A stretch of 64,000 bases of DNA from Paenibacillus sabinae T27 (GCF_000612505.1 NZ_CP004078.1:1848001-1912000), one strand, 5' to 3'. Shown: positions 38,128 to 47,207, counted from the first letter of the stretch. Notes: generated by a model not told the origin, from the letters alone. Translations and numbers: made by a program.

Positions 38128-38247
38128 GACCCGTTTCTCGCTTTATCGACCCGCTTGCTGGATGTAACGGTAACGGTATAGCTACCCGAGCGATCATGAA
38201 TATTTTGTATGGCACCCAATTACCGTTAAGGCAGGAGTGAGCCCAAG

Positions 38248-39324
38248 TTGCGTTTGGTACCAGTCAATCGGCTTCAAGAGGGGATGAAGCTGGGCAAAAA
38301 AATATATAACGATGAGGGATTAGTGCTGCTCTCAGACGGTGTGGAGCTTACTGGTCCTCTGATCGGCCGCCTGGCCAGAATGGATATCGGATATGTATAC
38401 GTACACGATTCCCTGACGGAAGATGTCGATATTCCGACGATGCTGCACGATGAGACCCGCAATCAGGCGCTGAAGACGATACGCACCCAATTCCAGGACA
38501 TGTCGAACTCGTCAGGCATCAGGAAAGGCTTTTATCATCTGGACAAGAAATTCTCCAATATCATGGATTCCATACTCGACGATATGTCTTCGCAGGAAGA
38601 TCCGATGATTATGCTTCATGATATGCATACTACGGACAATTACCTGTACGTCCATTCGCTGAATGTATGTCTCTATACGCTGGTACTCGGAATCGCTCAC
38701 GGTTACAGCAGCTCCGAACTGAAAGTGCTCGGGCTCGGCTCGCTGCTGCACGATATCGGCAAGACGCAGATTCCGATCAAGATCGTGCAGAAGCCGGGCA
38801 TGCTGAGTGATGAAGAGTTCCGGCACATGCGGGCCCATACCGAGATCGGCTTCAAAATTCTGAAGGACGAACCGAACATTCCTCTTCTCGCCGCACACTG
38901 TGCCTATCAGCATCACGAACGGATCAATGGGTCCGGGTACCCGCGCGGCATACGGGGTCCGGAGATTCACGAATATGCCAAATGGATCGGCGTGGCAGAT
39001 TCCTATGATGCGATGACATCAAACCGCATTTATAAAAAAGCGATGCTGCCGCATCAGGCGGTGGAGGCGCTTTATGTCGGTTCCGGCACACTTTATGAGC
39101 AGAATCAGCTTGAGATCTTCCGGGATCGCGTGGCGATCTATCCGATTGGCTTGAACGTCAAACTGAGCACGGGAGAGACCGGCGTTGTCGTTTCAATTGA
39201 TCCAAGCCTTCCCCACAGGCCCGTTGTCCGGGTCATCGAGGGTCCGGAGGGCGAGAAATTGACTCCCTATGAAATCGATCTGCGTAAGGTCCTGTCGGTG
39301 GTCATTTCCGATATGACGGAATAG
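38248..39324 (+). CDS. HD-GYP domain cyclic di-GMP phosphodiesterase
   Basis: A 358-residue HD-GYP protein with all family residues: SLLHDIGKTQIP (HD dyad), VQKPGMLSDEEF, RAHTEIG, and HHERINGSGYPRG (GYP). It is predicted to hydrolyse cyclic di-GMP. The N-terminal part (about 1-110) matches that of the paralogue at 33755 and is a likely sensory or dimerisation part; no receiver or membrane segment is seen. The start is a TTG with AGGAG ten bases upstream. It is monocistronic with a terminator downstream. Confidence 0.9.
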   Translation: MRLVPVNRLQEGMKLGKKIYNDEGLVLLSDGVELTGPLIGRLARMDIGYVYVHDSLTEDVDIPTMLHDETRNQALKTIRTQFQDMSNSSGIRKGFYHLDKKFSNIMDSILDDMSSQEDPMIMLHDMHTTDNYLYVHSLNVCLYTLVLGIAHGYSSSELKVLGLGSLLHDIGKTQIPIKIVQKPGMLSDEEFRHMRAHTEIGFKILKDEPNIPLLAAHCAYQHHERINGSGYPRGIRGPEIHEYAKWIGVADSYDAMTSNRIYKKAMLPHQAVEALYVGSGTLYEQNQLEIFRDRVAIYPIGLNVKLSTGETGVVVSIDPSLPHRPVVRVIEGPEGEKLTPYEIDLRKVLSVVISDMTE

Positions 39325-39375
39325 GCCCTGTATATGCTCGCTAATCTCCTGGGGTTCCGTACGGAACCGGCCGCC

Positions 39376-39454
39376 ATGCAGCGGGAATGGGGACGAAAGG
39401 CGCCTCCGGCCGGGGGATGTCTTCGCCTTCTTTCCCGCTGCATTCTTTGTTTTG
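39376..39454 (+). terminator. Terminator after the HD-GYP gene
   Basis: ATGCAGCGGGAA and TTCCCGCTGCAT form a perfect 12-bp stem around a GC-rich insert, followed by TCTTTGTTTT. Confidence 0.75.
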
Positions 39455-39609
39455 ACCCGTCAAGAGCTTAGGGAAGCGGCTGTGCGAGTTGCGGAACCCT
39501 GCGTTTTTTAAAAAGTTCATGGTATGATATAGGATAAGACGGAAGTTTTTCGCGTTTTTTTTGGTTAATAAAGAGAATAAGCAATTGCTATCGAAGGAGT
39601 TTCTGCCAC

Positions 39610-40746
39610 ATGAACAGGATTCAATCACCGGCATCATTACCCCAGGAGCTGTCGCCCAGCTATGATCCGTGGGACCCGATTTCTTCGCTCAGCCGATACG
39701 GCAAGCATGTGCTTACCAGCGTGGAAATGACAGTTACCAATCTGTGCAACATGCGCTGTGAGCACTGTGCGGTCGGCGACAGTCTGACGACTCGGGAAGG
39801 AGAGATGCTGCCGCTGGAGATGATGTTGCGCCGGCTGGAGGAAGTAGAGCATCTGGAGACGATCAGCATTACCGGCGGGGAGCCGATGTTCCGCGCAAGT
39901 ACCGTGGACAACATCATTGTTCCATTACTTCAATATGCTAAGGAGCGCGGGTTGCGCTCGCAGATCAATTCGAATCTGACGATGCCTTATTCCCGGTATG
40001 AGAAGCTGCTCCCGTATCTTGACGTCATGCATATCTCGTTCAACTATGTGAACGGCGATGATTTTCATGAGGTCGGGTTTGCGGCTAGTGGCCATTCGGT
40101 GGCGAAAGAGACGGCTTACCGGCTGTATGACACGATGCTGGAGAACGCGGAGCGGCTCAGCCGGGAAGGCATGTTCATCTCCGCCGAATCGATGATCAAT
40201 TACCGGACGCACGGCAAGCTGCCGGAAATTCACCGGCTGATCGGGGAAATGGGCTGCCGCAGACATGAGGTTCATCCGATGTACGCCTCCAATTTCGCAT
40301 CCTCGCTTCCGGTTCTCTCTCTGAATGAGACGGCGGCAGCCATTCAGGGCCTGCTGGACCAGCGGAATCCCGACATGTGGATGCTGTTCGGCACGCTGCC
40401 CTTTTTTGCCTGCAGCTTTCTGGAAGAGGACCGCAAGCTGCTGCACCGCCTGAAGTCCGAGAAGAACGTTACGGTGCGCAACGATCCCGACGGCCGAAAC
40501 CGCGTCAATGTCAATCTGTTCACCGGCGATGTATTCGTCACGGACTTTGCTGACATTCCAGCCTTCGGGAATATTGCCGAGCGGAAGCTGGATGATATAT
40601 TTGCGGAATGGCAAAATGAGCATCCTCTGAATCAAACGGTGAACTGCCACTGCGCCGAAGCCGGCTGCTGCGGCCCCAATCTCTTGGTAAAAGACATGTA
40701 CTATTCGGATATTGATTTTAAATCGAGAAAAGCGATCACTTTGTAG
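39610..40746 (+). CDS. Radical SAM protein, YfkAB-like
   Basis: A 378-residue radical SAM protein. The 4Fe-4S motif CNMRCEHC (CxxxCxxC, about residues 50-57) is followed by ISITGGEPMF, the SAM-binding GGE motif. The C-terminal region has NCHCAEAGCCGPN, a Cys cluster that may hold a second cluster, as in YfkAB-type proteins. Their substrate is unknown. GAAGGAG precedes the ATG. The CorC/HlyC gene begins 15 bases after the stop, so the two may be co-transcribed. Confidence 0.85.
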   Translation: MNRIQSPASLPQELSPSYDPWDPISSLSRYGKHVLTSVEMTVTNLCNMRCEHCAVGDSLTTREGEMLPLEMMLRRLEEVEHLETISITGGEPMFRASTVDNIIVPLLQYAKERGLRSQINSNLTMPYSRYEKLLPYLDVMHISFNYVNGDDFHEVGFAASGHSVAKETAYRLYDTMLENAERLSREGMFISAESMINYRTHGKLPEIHRLIGEMGCRRHEVHPMYASNFASSLPVLSLNETAAAIQGLLDQRNPDMWMLFGTLPFFACSFLEEDRKLLHRLKSEKNVTVRNDPDGRNRVNVNLFTGDVFVTDFADIPAFGNIAERKLDDIFAEWQNEHPLNQTVNCHCAEAGCCGPNLLVKDMYYSDIDFKSRKAITL

Positions 40747-40761
40747 AAATGGGGCGTTGTA

Positions 40762-42129
40762 ATGAACGTGCATACGGAATTTGAGATAGGAAGTTTAATT
40801 CTTAACCTTCTGCTTGTTCTGTTGCTCGTCTTTTTGAACGGTGTCTTTGTGGCTGCGGAGTTCTCGCTGGTGAAGGTTCGGCAGTCCCGGCTGACCCAGC
40901 TTCAAAGCGAGGGCAACAAACTGGCCGCCTATGCGCTCAAGGTCAACCATCGGCTGGACGCTTACCTGTCCGCCACCCAGTTCGGCATCACGCTGGCTTC
41001 GCTGGGTCTTGGCTGGGTGGGGGAGCCGGCGATTTCAGAGCTGCTCGTGGAGCCGCTGATGTTCAAGCTGGGGGTCACCGACCATGGACTGATTTCCACC
41101 GTATCAGTCGTTATCGGCTTCTGCATCATCACTTTCCTACATATTGTGCTTGGCGAGCTTGCGCCCAAATCTCTGGCGATCCAGAAGACCGAAGGCTCTG
41201 CGCTGCTGCTGTCGGCTCCGTTGATGTTCTTTTACAAGCTGTTCTTTCCGTTCATCTGGGTGCTGAACGCGTCGGCGAACGGGCTGCTGCGTTTCATCGG
41301 CGTGGAGCCGGCGAGCGAGGCAGAGGCCGCCCACTCCGAGGAGGAGATCCGCATTCTGATGAATCAGAGCGCGAAGAGCGGCGTTATCGACAAGGACGAG
41401 ATGAAGCTGATGGACAATATCTTCGAGTTCTCCGACCTGTTGGCCAGGGAAGTCATGCTTCCCCGAACGGATATGGACTGCTTGTACACGAATCTTTCCG
41501 TGGAAGAGAATTTGCGGATTGTGATGGAGACCAAGCATTCCAGATATCCCGTGGCGCTGGAAGACAAGGACCGGATTATCGGCTTCGTTCACATTACCGA
41601 TTTTCTGCTTGCTACCCCGGAGCAGCAGGGCAATCTCGCCAGCCTTGTCCGTCCGATTCTGAATGTGCCGGAATCGATCGAAATCAGCCATGCACTGCGG
41701 CTGATGCAGAAGCATCATTCCCAGCTGACGCTGGTTGTGGACGAATACGGCGGCACGGCCGGCCTGCTTACGGCGGAAGAAATTCTCGAAGAGATTGTCG
41801 GCGACCTGCATGACGAGTTCGAGGATGAACGCCCCGAGGTGGAGCACAAGGAGAATGGCTATATCTCCGTCTCCGGCCGGCTGCTGATCGAGGATATCAA
41901 TGATTTGACTGGCATCGAGATCGAGGACGACGAGGTTGACTCCATTGGCGGCTGGCTGTTCAAGGAGCTGGAGGGGAATCCGGCCAAGGGCAAACGCAGA
42001 GTCGTCGATCATGTGATATTCGAGGTGGAGGAATCCACCAGACTGCGCATTACCCGGATCAACATTCACCGGGAACCGGGCTTTTCCAAAGCGGAAGAAG
42101 AAGAGGAAGCTCAGGATCGAAACGATTAA
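40762..42129 (+). CDS. CorC/HlyC-type CNNM transport-like membrane protein
   Basis: A 455-residue protein with an N-terminal DUF21/CNNM membrane domain (about 10-200; three or four helices with NGVFVAAEFSLVKVRQSR and HIVLGELAPKSLAIQ), a central pair of CBS domains (about 220-340; REVMLPRTDM, RYPVALEDKDRIIGFVH) and a C-terminal CorC_HlyC domain (about 355-440). Homologues are linked to Mg2+ or other cation efflux, although older annotation called them hemolysins. The start is weakly supported: only GGGGCG upstream. It is followed by a terminator. Confidence 0.9.
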   Translation: MNVHTEFEIGSLILNLLLVLLLVFLNGVFVAAEFSLVKVRQSRLTQLQSEGNKLAAYALKVNHRLDAYLSATQFGITLASLGLGWVGEPAISELLVEPLMFKLGVTDHGLISTVSVVIGFCIITFLHIVLGELAPKSLAIQKTEGSALLLSAPLMFFYKLFFPFIWVLNASANGLLRFIGVEPASEAEAAHSEEEIRILMNQSAKSGVIDKDEMKLMDNIFEFSDLLAREVMLPRTDMDCLYTNLSVEENLRIVMETKHSRYPVALEDKDRIIGFVHITDFLLATPEQQGNLASLVRPILNVPESIEISHALRLMQKHHSQLTLVVDEYGGTAGLLTAEEILEEIVGDLHDEFEDERPEVEHKENGYISVSGRLLIEDINDLTGIEIEDDEVDSIGGWLFKELEGNPAKGKRRVVDHVIFEVEESTRLRITRINIHREPGFSKAEEEEEAQDRND

Positions 42130-42168
42130 AGCTCATGACGGCCGCACTCGTTCGAACCCTTAAAGACT

Positions 42169-42212
42169 CGCCCCGCGCCTTACGGCGCTCTTACGGGGCG
42201 GGTTTTTATTTT
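42169..42212 (+). terminator. Terminator after the CorC/HlyC gene
   Basis: CGCCCCG pairs with CGGGGCG, with GCGCC/GGCGC inside, followed by GGGTTTTTATTTTTT. Confidence 0.85.
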
Positions 42213-42225
42213 TTCGGAAAGATCG

Positions 42226-42253
42226 TCTTAATGGCGGGAGAGCTACATAGATT
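42226..42253 (+). promoter_or_regulatory. Weak SigE-like promoter of the cotJ operon
   Basis: CATAGATT (42246-42253) resembles the SigE -10 CATACAnT; the -35 candidate TCTTAAT (42226-42232) with a 13-base spacer is poor. cotJ is a SigE operon in Bacillus, which is the main reason to list it. Confidence 0.3.
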
Positions 42254-42323
42254 AGTTACGAAGATAATCCCCGGGAGAGCAGAATTTACGTGTCAGCCGG
42301 GGAAAGCGAAGGAGGAATTGCCG

Positions 42324-42557
42324 TTGACTTCACAAGCGCCGAAGAACTCCGAAGAACGTGTATATTCGGTATACGCAGGGCCGTTCGATCCCTGTCCGCC
42401 GGTGACTTGCAAGACGTATGTCGTGCCCCCGCATTTGTTTTTGGGCTTCCAACCTCCCAATCTGCCGCAGTTTAACCTTCCGGAAGCCTTGAGGCTCGGC
42501 ACGCTGTGGCCCGCGCTGTACAGTCCGTATACGCCTCAAATCAGAGGAGGGAACTAG
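42324..42557 (+). CDS. cotJA: Spore coat-associated protein CotJA
   Basis: A 77-residue CotJA, a small spore coat component made with CotJB and CotJC. The Pro-rich middle YAGPFDPCPPVTCKTYVVPP, given as a landmark, and the LRLGTLWPALYSPY C-terminus are family-specific. I start at the TTG at 42324, eight bases after GGAGG, which gives the expected size. A longer upstream frame is open but unlike the family. The stop is three bases from the cotJB start. Confidence 0.87.
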   Translation: MTSQAPKNSEERVYSVYAGPFDPCPPVTCKTYVVPPHLFLGFQPPNLPQFNLPEALRLGTLWPALYSPYTPQIRGGN

Positions 42558-42560
42558 CAC

Positions 42561-42827
42561 ATGGAAGCAACTCCCTGCGATCCCCGCTATTATGAACTGC
42601 TGGAGCAGCTTCAGACGCTGGATTTTGCGCTGGTTGAGCTGAATCTGTACCTGGACACTCATCCGACAGACCTCAAAAGCATCCAGCAGTTCAATCAGCT
42701 TACCCAGGAACGGACGCGGCTAGCGAAGCAGTTTCAGGAGCTGTACGGTCCGCTGCAAAATTTCGGGCGCGCGTACTCGAAATGTCCCTGGGAATGGAGC
42801 GAAAGTCCCTGGCCTTGGCAGGTTTAA
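42561..42827 (+). CDS. cotJB: Spore coat protein CotJB
   Basis: An 88-residue CotJB. The family pattern LLEQLQTLDFALVELNLYLDTHP, given as a landmark, and the PWEWSESPWPWQV end are clear. It is one of three coat proteins encoded together and is probably needed for CotJC assembly. GGAGGG precedes the ATG, which lies three bases after the cotJA stop. Confidence 0.92.
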   Translation: MEATPCDPRYYELLEQLQTLDFALVELNLYLDTHPTDLKSIQQFNQLTQERTRLAKQFQELYGPLQNFGRAYSKCPWEWSESPWPWQV

Positions 42828-42860
42828 GGAAACGATAGAGGCGAAAAGGAGGTCCAGCGC

Positions 42861-43430
42861 ATGTGGGTTTACGAAAAAAAACTGCAATATCCGGTCAGGG
42901 TGTGCAAGTGCGACGTCCGGATGGCGAAGTATCTGATCGAGCAGTATGGAGGAGCGGATGGAGAGCTTGCCGCCGCCCTTCGCTACATGAATCAAAGATA
43001 CACCATCCCGGGCAAGGTGATCGCGGTGCTCAACGATATTTCAACGGAAGAGCTGGCCCATTTGGAAATGATTGCCACGATGGTCTACAAGCTGACCAAG
43101 GATGCGACCGTGCAGCAGCTGGAGGAGGCCGGTCTAGGCGCCCATTATGTCAACCATGACTCCGCGCTGTATTACGAGAATGCCGGAGGCGTGCCGTGGA
43201 CGGCCGCTTATATTCAGGCCAAAGGGGACCCGATTGCCGATCTCTATGAAGACATTGCTGCAGAGGAAAAAGCGCGGGCTACATATCAGTGGCTGATCAA
43301 TATGACCGATGACGTGGATCTTCAGGACAGCCTCAAATTCCTGAGAGAGCGGGAGATCGTGCATTCGCAGCGGTTCCGGGAAGCTGTTGAGATTCTCAAG
43401 CATGACCAGGATTGCAAGAAGATATTCTGA
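42861..43430 (+). CDS. cotJC: Spore coat Mn-catalase-like protein CotJC
   Basis: A 189-residue CotJC, a ferritin-like di-manganese protein related to Mn catalases. The metal-binding motifs are visible: NDISTEELAHLEMIATM (Glu/His), and EDIAAEEKARATY and REREIVHSQRFREA (Glu/His). It sits in the spore coat and may remove peroxide during germination or storage (family knowledge). AAGGAGGTCC, an almost perfect ribosome site, precedes the ATG. Confidence 0.93.
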   Translation: MWVYEKKLQYPVRVCKCDVRMAKYLIEQYGGADGELAAALRYMNQRYTIPGKVIAVLNDISTEELAHLEMIATMVYKLTKDATVQQLEEAGLGAHYVNHDSALYYENAGGVPWTAAYIQAKGDPIADLYEDIAAEEKARATYQWLINMTDDVDLQDSLKFLREREIVHSQRFREAVEILKHDQDCKKIF

Positions 43431-43475
43431 GCAAAAAAATTGGCTGAGCCTGCTCTTGAAGCGGGCATCGGCGAA

Positions 43476-43516
43476 AAAGCCAATACCCCGCTCTCAATTA
43501 GCGGGGTATTGGCTTT
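43476..43516. terminator. Strong bidirectional terminator
   Basis: AAAGCCAATACCCCGCT and AGCGGGGTATTGGCTTT form a perfect 17-bp stem. It overlaps the 3' end of the leftward deacetylase gene and ends both that gene and the cotJ operon. Confidence 0.85.
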
Positions 43517-44313
43517 GAGGTGCGGGCGGATTCGCCCGATTCCTTCAAAGGATCGGGAATCCGGTTTATATCGGCGGCCCGCCGGCTCGAACGGTGCTTC
43601 AGAAGCTCCGATACCGTTACGACGGAATAATTCCGCCTGCGAAGCTCAGGAAGGATGATTTTGAGCGCCTCGACTGTCTGGGTGCTGTTGTATACATAAT
43701 CATGCATCAGGATGATATCGCCGCTGCGAACATTGCCCAGCACTTTGTTTACGATGCGGCCAACCCCCGGCTTGGCCCAGTCCCAGGTATCCTGATGCCA
43801 GGACCACAGCACCATTTGCATCCGGTTTTGTTTGATAATATCCACGACTGCTTCGTTATACCAGCCGCCGGGAGGACGGAACAGGACGGGCTTATGGCGG
43901 GTTGCCTGCTGAACAGCATCCTGTGTCCGGCTAATCTCTTCCAGAATCCGGATGGAGGACGCTCCCTGGAACGAGGGGTGATGGAACGTATGATTGCCGA
44001 TTTCATGGCCTTCATCAAGCTCGGCCCGCAGAATTTCAGGATACCGTATCGCCTTGTCGCCGACGACGAAAAAGGTGGCCTTCGCCCCGTATTGTTTGAG
44101 CAGACGGAGGATTTCCGGGGTGAGCCTCCGGTCGGGTCCGTCATCGAAAGTAAGGGCGACGAGCTTCTGCGCAGTCGGCACCTCCCAAACGATTTCACCA
44201 TGTTTTTCGTAGTATGTTCTGTCTTTGGGCCCCGCAGCCGATGCGGCATTCGCGCTGCCTCCGGCCAGCGCGGCGGACAGCAGCAAGCATAAGGGCAGTC
44301 TATAAACCCGCAA
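43498..44313 (-). CDS. Secreted polysaccharide deacetylase (NodB/PdaA-like)
   Basis: A 271-residue carbohydrate esterase family 4 enzyme. A signal peptide (about 1-24, ending in ANAASA) precedes the catalytic domain, with the metal and acid residues in ALTFDDGPDRR, HEIGNHTFHHPS, RPPGGWYN and DIILMHDY. It probably deacetylates peptidoglycan or another N-acetyl-polysaccharide outside the cell. The start is a TTG at 44313: AAAGGAG lies nine bases upstream, and the residues that follow form the signal peptide; a longer frame upstream does not. The C-terminal 20 residues are hydrophilic and likely disordered. Confidence 0.9.
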   Translation of the reverse strand: MRVYRLPLCLLLSAALAGGSANAASAAGPKDRTYYEKHGEIVWEVPTAQKLVALTFDDGPDRRLTPEILRLLKQYGAKATFFVVGDKAIRYPEILRAELDEGHEIGNHTFHHPSFQGASSIRILEEISRTQDAVQQATRHKPVLFRPPGGWYNEAVVDIIKQNRMQMVLWSWHQDTWDWAKPGVGRIVNKVLGNVRSGDIILMHDYVYNSTQTVEALKIILPELRRRNYSVVTVSELLKHRSSRRAADINRIPDPLKESGESARTSKPIPR

Positions 44314-44521
44314 TTTCGTATACTCCTTTCCAGCGCATCTCCGGCGCAAAACCAACACTTTAATTGTCGCTCTTAGCGTTAGATTTCCTGAAACGGGCTC
44401 CGGTTATACCACTCCTCCGGAATGCGGACCGCATTTTCTGTAACTCTCTATTATTTTGCGATCCCCGCTTTAATAGAATGGAATGATATAGTAGAATAGG
44501 AGGGATGCTGAAACTTTTTCA

Positions 44522-44537
44522 ATGTAAAGGTTTACAT
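44522..44537. promoter_or_regulatory. 7-2-7 palindrome before the capA-like gene
   Basis: ATGTAAAGGTTTACAT is a perfect inverted repeat with a GG centre. It ends just before the ribosome site GAGGGGG at 44541. I cannot name a binding protein. The arms could also form a short hairpin near the ribosome site. Confidence 0.45.
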
Positions 44538-44554
44538 AAAGAGGGGGATTCAGG

Positions 44555-45607
44555 TTGCGCAGACTTCCGCTATTCTTCATTATAATCTTGCTTGCTCTGT
44601 CCATTCCGGCCGGAACCGAAGCATCTGCCGTTAACCGTACAGCGGACGCCGCTTCCGATATCAAGCTGGTGTTCGCCGGTGATATACTGCTTGACGGTTA
44701 TGTCGGCGACCAGATTGCCAAATACGGAGTGAATTATCCTTTTGTTAAAGTGGCGCCATTGCTTCAGAAGGCGGATGTGGCCTTTGCCAACCTGGAGACG
44801 CCTGTTTCGACTAAAGGCCAGGCCGCGAAGAAGACGTTTGTATTCCGGTCAAAGCCGGGCACGCTCGCCGGTCTCCAATATGCCGGAATTGACGGAGTGA
44901 CCGTGGCGAACAATCATATTCTGGATTACGGGCAAGCAGGCATGCTGGACACCTTGTCCAATCTCGACAAATACGGAATCGGCCGTACGGGTGCGGGAAA
45001 GGATGTCGAGGAAGCGTTCAAGCCCTATATTAAGACGGTGAACGGTCAAAAAATCGCGATCCTGGGCGTAAGCCGCGTGCTGTCGGACTCTTCTTGGTAC
45101 GCGGGGAAGAACAAACCGGGGGCGGCCTCGGCCTACACGCCGGAGCCGCTGCTCGGCAAGATCAAACAGTCGGCCAAAACCAATGATTTCACAGTCGTCT
45201 ATATCCATTGGAATCAGGAATTCAAGGATTATCCAGAGAAGTATGCGCGCGTGCTGGCCAGGCAGATGATCGACAGCGGAGCCGATTTGATTATCGGAGC
45301 GCACAGCCACTGCTTGATGGGAATCGAGTACTATAAGCACAAGCCTATTTTTTATTCTCTCGGGAATTTTGTATTCAACCGTTCTACCCGCGGCGGAGAC
45401 AAGACGCTGGATTCGATGCTCGCGAATTTCCGGATTGCCGGAAACAAGCTGTCCGCCAGCGTAACGCCGGTCAAAATTGTGCACGGCCAGCCGGTATTTA
45501 TGGGAGCAAATTACAACAAGAAGATTATTCAATTGCTAAAAGAGCGGTCATTTAATGCTGTTGTAGATTCGAAGGGACAGGTTTCCGAGAGAACCGCAGG
45601 CGCATAG
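44555..45607 (+). CDS. CapA-family metallophosphatase, secreted
   Basis: A 350-residue CapA/PGA_cap family protein. A hydrophobic signal segment (about 4-22) is followed by the metallophosphatase fold: VFAGDILLDGYV, FANLETPVST, GVTVANNHILDYG, VYIHWNQEF and GAHSHCLMGIEYY. Relatives take part in poly-gamma-glutamate synthesis or in related surface functions. No capB or capC gene is near, so its role here is open. The start is a TTG with GAGGGGG seven bases upstream. It is divergent from the deacetylase gene. Confidence 0.87.
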   Translation: MRRLPLFFIIILLALSIPAGTEASAVNRTADAASDIKLVFAGDILLDGYVGDQIAKYGVNYPFVKVAPLLQKADVAFANLETPVSTKGQAAKKTFVFRSKPGTLAGLQYAGIDGVTVANNHILDYGQAGMLDTLSNLDKYGIGRTGAGKDVEEAFKPYIKTVNGQKIAILGVSRVLSDSSWYAGKNKPGAASAYTPEPLLGKIKQSAKTNDFTVVYIHWNQEFKDYPEKYARVLARQMIDSGADLIIGAHSHCLMGIEYYKHKPIFYSLGNFVFNRSTRGGDKTLDSMLANFRIAGNKLSASVTPVKIVHGQPVFMGANYNKKIIQLLKERSFNAVVDSKGQVSERTAGA

Positions 45608-45620
45608 TGACTGAATGAGA

Positions 45621-45648
45621 AGGGCGGCCGCAAGGCCGCTCTTTTTTT
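45621..45648 (+). terminator. Terminator after the capA-like gene
   Basis: AGGGCGGCC and GGCCGCTCT form a stem around GCAA, followed by seven T. The region 45649-45850 holds no gene that I can support. Confidence 0.85.
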
Positions 45649-45850
45649 AACCGAAATCCCTGCAAAAGCATGTGTAATTAGCACCGGACATAGGAAACTC
45701 TAGCGACTCTACTAGAGATCTGTTGGAATAAACTTGCCATTACCCCTGATTTTAGATTAAATTAGTAGTAATCAGACTTTGCTTTGTCGAATTTAGGAGA
45801 GTTAATGCGATAAATTTGTCGATTGATATCGGAAGATGTAGAAATATGAA

Positions 45851-45879
45851 TTGACAGGAAACTTGTGACACTTTACAAT
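45851..45879 (+). promoter_or_regulatory. SigA promoter of abrB
   Basis: TTGACA (45851-45856), a 17-base spacer and TACAAT (45874-45879) are near-consensus. The transcript would begin near 45886, about 90 bases before the ATG. Confidence 0.75.
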
Positions 45880-45977
45880 TCAAGTAAGAGCGTAATCATT
45901 TCTATCCGTTAATGGAATTTTTCGCTTTTCTATTCTAAAAGATGGCATAACGGTTATTTCAAGGGAGGATACATTGA

Positions 45978-46232
45978 ATGAAGGCAACTGGAATCGTAAG
46001 AAAAGTGGATGAGCTGGGACGTATCGTCATTCCGATCGAGCTTCGCCGCACGATGGGAATCGACATTAAGGACCCGCTTGAAATTTTCGTCGACGGAGAG
46101 AAGATTATTCTCAGAAAATATGAACCAACCTGCATTTTTTCCGGAAGCTCGGAGAATCTGATTAACTTCAAGGGGAAAATGGTCAGCAAGGACATTCTCG
46201 ACGAACTGCTCGAGAGCTTTAACCAGATATAA
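45978..46232 (+). CDS. abrB: AbrB-family transition-state regulator
   Basis: An 84-residue regulator with the AbrB/SpoVT swapped-hairpin DNA-binding domain: GIVRKVDELGRIVIPIELRR and LEIFVDGEKIILRKY are close to AbrB. The C-terminal multimerisation part is about ten residues shorter than in B. subtilis AbrB and diverged, so it might be the Abh-like paralogue. It probably represses stationary-phase genes during growth. AAGGGAGGA precedes the ATG. Confidence 0.88.
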   Translation: MKATGIVRKVDELGRIVIPIELRRTMGIDIKDPLEIFVDGEKIILRKYEPTCIFSGSSENLINFKGKMVSKDILDELLESFNQI

Positions 46233-46258
46233 TCCGGCAGACTCAAAAATAATAATAC

Positions 46259-46305
46259 AACGGCAGGAGGGGAGTTCCGAATGGAACGGCCAACCTGCCG
46301 TTTTT
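46259..46305 (+). terminator. Terminator after abrB
   Basis: AACGGCAGG pairs with CCTGCCGTT, with GTTCC/GGAAC inside, followed by TTTTT. Confidence 0.8.
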
Positions 46306-46369
46306 AATTGCGGGGACCATTTGGTTTCCAATAATATAGGGGTAGTCCAAGGGAAGGGAAGAGTGATTC

Positions 46370-47086
46370 ATGAGCAGAGAAGGTCAAAGTGCGGAACATC
46401 AAGACATGCAGAAATTGCTAGTAAAGCCCGAGGCGATGGTGTTCGATATGGACGGAACCCTGCTTCAGACAGAAAGTCTGCTGCTGCCAGCCTACCACAA
46501 AATGTTCGATATTCTGCGCGAGGAAGGGCTGTATTCGGGGCCGACGCCTCCCGAGGAGCGGATCCTTGGCTGCCTAGGCATGCTGCTGTCGGATATTTGG
46601 AAGAACGTCATGCCGGAAGCCGGGGAAGCGGTTCACCGGCGCGCCAGCGAGCTGCTGCTGAAGCTGGAGATCGAAGGGCTTGAGGCCGGCGGCTCCGTTC
46701 TGTACCCGAGCGTTCCGGAGACGCTGCGGAAGTTGAAGGAGAAGGGCATCCGGCTGTTTGTTTGCAGCAACGGTCTGGAGGAATATATTCACAGCATTGT
46801 CGTTATACATAAGCTGGAAGATGTGTTCGAAGGCTTGTACAGTGCGGGCGGCCAGGGTACCTCTACGAAGGCCCAGCTGCTGAAGCTTCTTCTGGACAAC
46901 CACCGCATCGGCACCGCCTGGATGGTAGGAGACCGATCTTCCGACGTTCAGGCGGGAAAAGAGAACGGGCAGACGGTGATCGGCTGCGCCTACGCCGGAT
47001 TTGGCCGTGAGGACGAGCTTGAAGGCTCGGATGTGATTATCCGTTCCTTTGACCAGCTTCTGGAGCTGTACGAAGGGGCGCAGTAA
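46370..47086 (+). CDS. HAD-superfamily phosphatase
   Basis: A 238-residue HAD hydrolase. The nucleophile motif is MVFDMDGTLLQTESL, motif II is LFVCSNG and motif III/IV is WMVGDRSSDVQAGKENG. A helical cap domain lies between residues about 35 and 100, as in phosphoglycolate phosphatase and beta-phosphoglucomutase relatives. The substrate is unknown. AAGGGAAGAG precedes the ATG. A terminator follows. Confidence 0.85.
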   Translation: MSREGQSAEHQDMQKLLVKPEAMVFDMDGTLLQTESLLLPAYHKMFDILREEGLYSGPTPPEERILGCLGMLLSDIWKNVMPEAGEAVHRRASELLLKLEIEGLEAGGSVLYPSVPETLRKLKEKGIRLFVCSNGLEEYIHSIVVIHKLEDVFEGLYSAGGQGTSTKAQLLKLLLDNHRIGTAWMVGDRSSDVQAGKENGQTVIGCAYAGFGREDELEGSDVIIRSFDQLLELYEGAQ

Positions 47087-47112
47087 CCAAGAGAGTCAGT
47101 AAAGCAAAAACT

Positions 47113-47182
47113 AACCCCAACGAAGCCATTGTCATCCGCACGGAAGAGGCGGGTTTAGTCAATCGCTTGTTGGGGTTTTTTT
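47113..47182. terminator. Terminator between the HAD gene and the ATP-grasp operon
   Basis: AACCCCAAC pairs with GTTGGGGTT and AAGC with GCTT beyond one bulged base; a seven-T run follows on the plus strand. Its loop is about 40 bases. Confidence 0.65.
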
Positions 47183-47207
47183 CTGCCGGAACGAAGGGTC
47201 TCGCCCG

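Noticed and set aside
47113-47182. Long-loop stem checked as a possible tRNA or small RNA
   Set aside because: No anticodon-arm or T-arm pattern; the T-run after the stem makes a terminator the simpler reading.
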